64,000 bases of DNA from Streptococcus minor DSM 17118 (lineage in GTDB: Bacteria; Bacillota; Bacilli; Lactobacillales; Streptococcaceae). Below are positions 63,840 to 64,000 of this stretch, one piece after another (position 1 is the stretch's first letter; each line of letters starts with the position of its first letter). The stretch is from the NCBI RefSeq assembly GCF_000377005.1, contig NZ_AQYB01000026.1, forward strand, positions 1-64,000. Direction: 5' to 3'. Made by a program: the position numbers and the translations under genes. The notes below the pieces were generated by a model. That model saw only the letters and a program-made list of their open reading frames with translations. It searched no databases and was not told the DNA's origin.

Positions 63840-64000
63840 AGGATACGCAAGCAAAGAGGCTCAGGCTGCTGCTGATAAACGTTACTACCACGCAAGCGAA
63901 GAGAATAGGCAGAAACGTCTCTATCTACAAGCCCGAAGTACCGCTAGAAGCTTTATTAGAAAAAGAGCTACACTAGCAGACCTTGAAGAGCTGGAAAGTT
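63817..64000 (+). CDS. Small basic protein of a plasmid/phage-like module (3' truncated by window end)
   Basis: Starts MEEKKKRKGYASKEAQAAADKR and continues ARSTARSFIRKRATLADLEELES to the window edge. Rich in Lys/Arg/Ala, cytosolic, no known domain. Proteins with the STARSFIRxxAT...DLxEL pattern occur on streptococcal plasmids, prophages and integrative elements. That is memory, not a search. The frame is open at 64000. Confidence 0.65.
   Translation, partial: MEEKKKRKGYASKEAQAAADKRYYHASEENRQKRLYLQARSTARSFIRKRATLADLEELES

Larger units (their letters stand above)
62789..64000. mobile_element. Probable edge of an integrated mobile element (inserted at comGC)
   Basis: To the right of the altered comGC start, the expected comGB, comGA and upstream chromosomal genes are missing. 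In their place are a 63-aa unknown gene, about 520 bp of non-coding DNA, and three small plus-strand genes that look phage-, plasmid- or toxin-like. Prophages that insert in comYC/comGC are known in pneumococci. No integrase or exact attachment core can be defined because the element runs off the window, and the left limit within the comGC 5' end is approximate. Confidence 0.5.

Overview
The window is chromosomal DNA from a mitis-group Streptococcus (S. mitis / oralis / infantis-like). This rests on gene content and order: pgk–FUSC-like protein–glnR–glnA, gapA, rpsL-rpsG-fusA, groES-groEL with a CIRCE element, ssbB with a competence box, rocS, rpoY-rnjA, the tsaB-rimI-tsaD operon, ackA beside the comG operon, and a complete RegR-type hyaluronan locus. 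The exact species cannot be fixed from the sequence alone.

Layout. 1-1.8 kb is a scar region: a frameshifted large serine recombinase C-terminus, a Nudix hydrolase and a hairpin resembling abutted IS3-family ends. 1.8-8.3 kb holds a secreted LysM-CHAP protein, a DUF1697 protein, a serine beta-lactamase-fold protein, CppA, an AgaS-type sugar isomerase with its own palindromic operator, a structured non-coding region resembling 6S RNA, and BrnQ. 8.4-11.5 kb is an AT-rich accessory island. It carries an ApeA-like HEPN protein and a zinc-ribbon partner, and it is flanked by an 18-bp direct repeat containing the start codon of ybaB. 11.5-19 kb returns to core genes (ybaB, a Sua5/YciO-type protein, a hydrolase, a glutathionyl-hydroquinone reductase, rocS, a flavoprotein, an ABC exporter pair). 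19.0-19.4 kb is a decayed phosphate-sensing locus with an intact-looking Pho box. 19.4-37 kb carries azlCD, the t6A operon, RNase J1, nitrogen control, glycolysis (pgk, gapA) and translation genes.

38.8-50.9 kb is a self-contained hyaluronan utilisation unit. Surface hyaluronate lyase cuts hyaluronan to unsaturated disaccharides and a mannose-family PTS (IIA, IIB, IIC, IID) imports them. The GH88 hydrolase splits them, and an RpiB-like isomerase, a KduD-like dehydrogenase, KDG kinase and KDPG aldolase take the uronate to pyruvate and glyceraldehyde-3-phosphate. RegR (LacI family) sits at the end. Two near-identical operator-like sites lie in the divergent promoter region.

51-61 kb has groESL, a chimeric pseudogene, ssbB, housekeeping peptidases, a thioredoxin-like protein, ackA and an adenine-methylase-like protein. 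61-62.8 kb is the 3' part of the comG competence pilus operon. comGA, comGB and the usual 5' end of comGC are absent. ComGC begins with an atypical N-terminus, preceded by a 63-residue unknown gene and a competence box nearly identical to that of ssbB. From there to the window end the DNA looks like the edge of a mobile element (small toxin-like and plasmid/phage-like genes). The arrangement is what an element inserted into comGC would leave.

The strongest candidates for something new are (i) the two-gene HEPN / zinc-ribbon cassette inside the ybaB-start direct repeat and (ii) the mobile element junction that appears to rebuild comGC behind a duplicated competence promoter.
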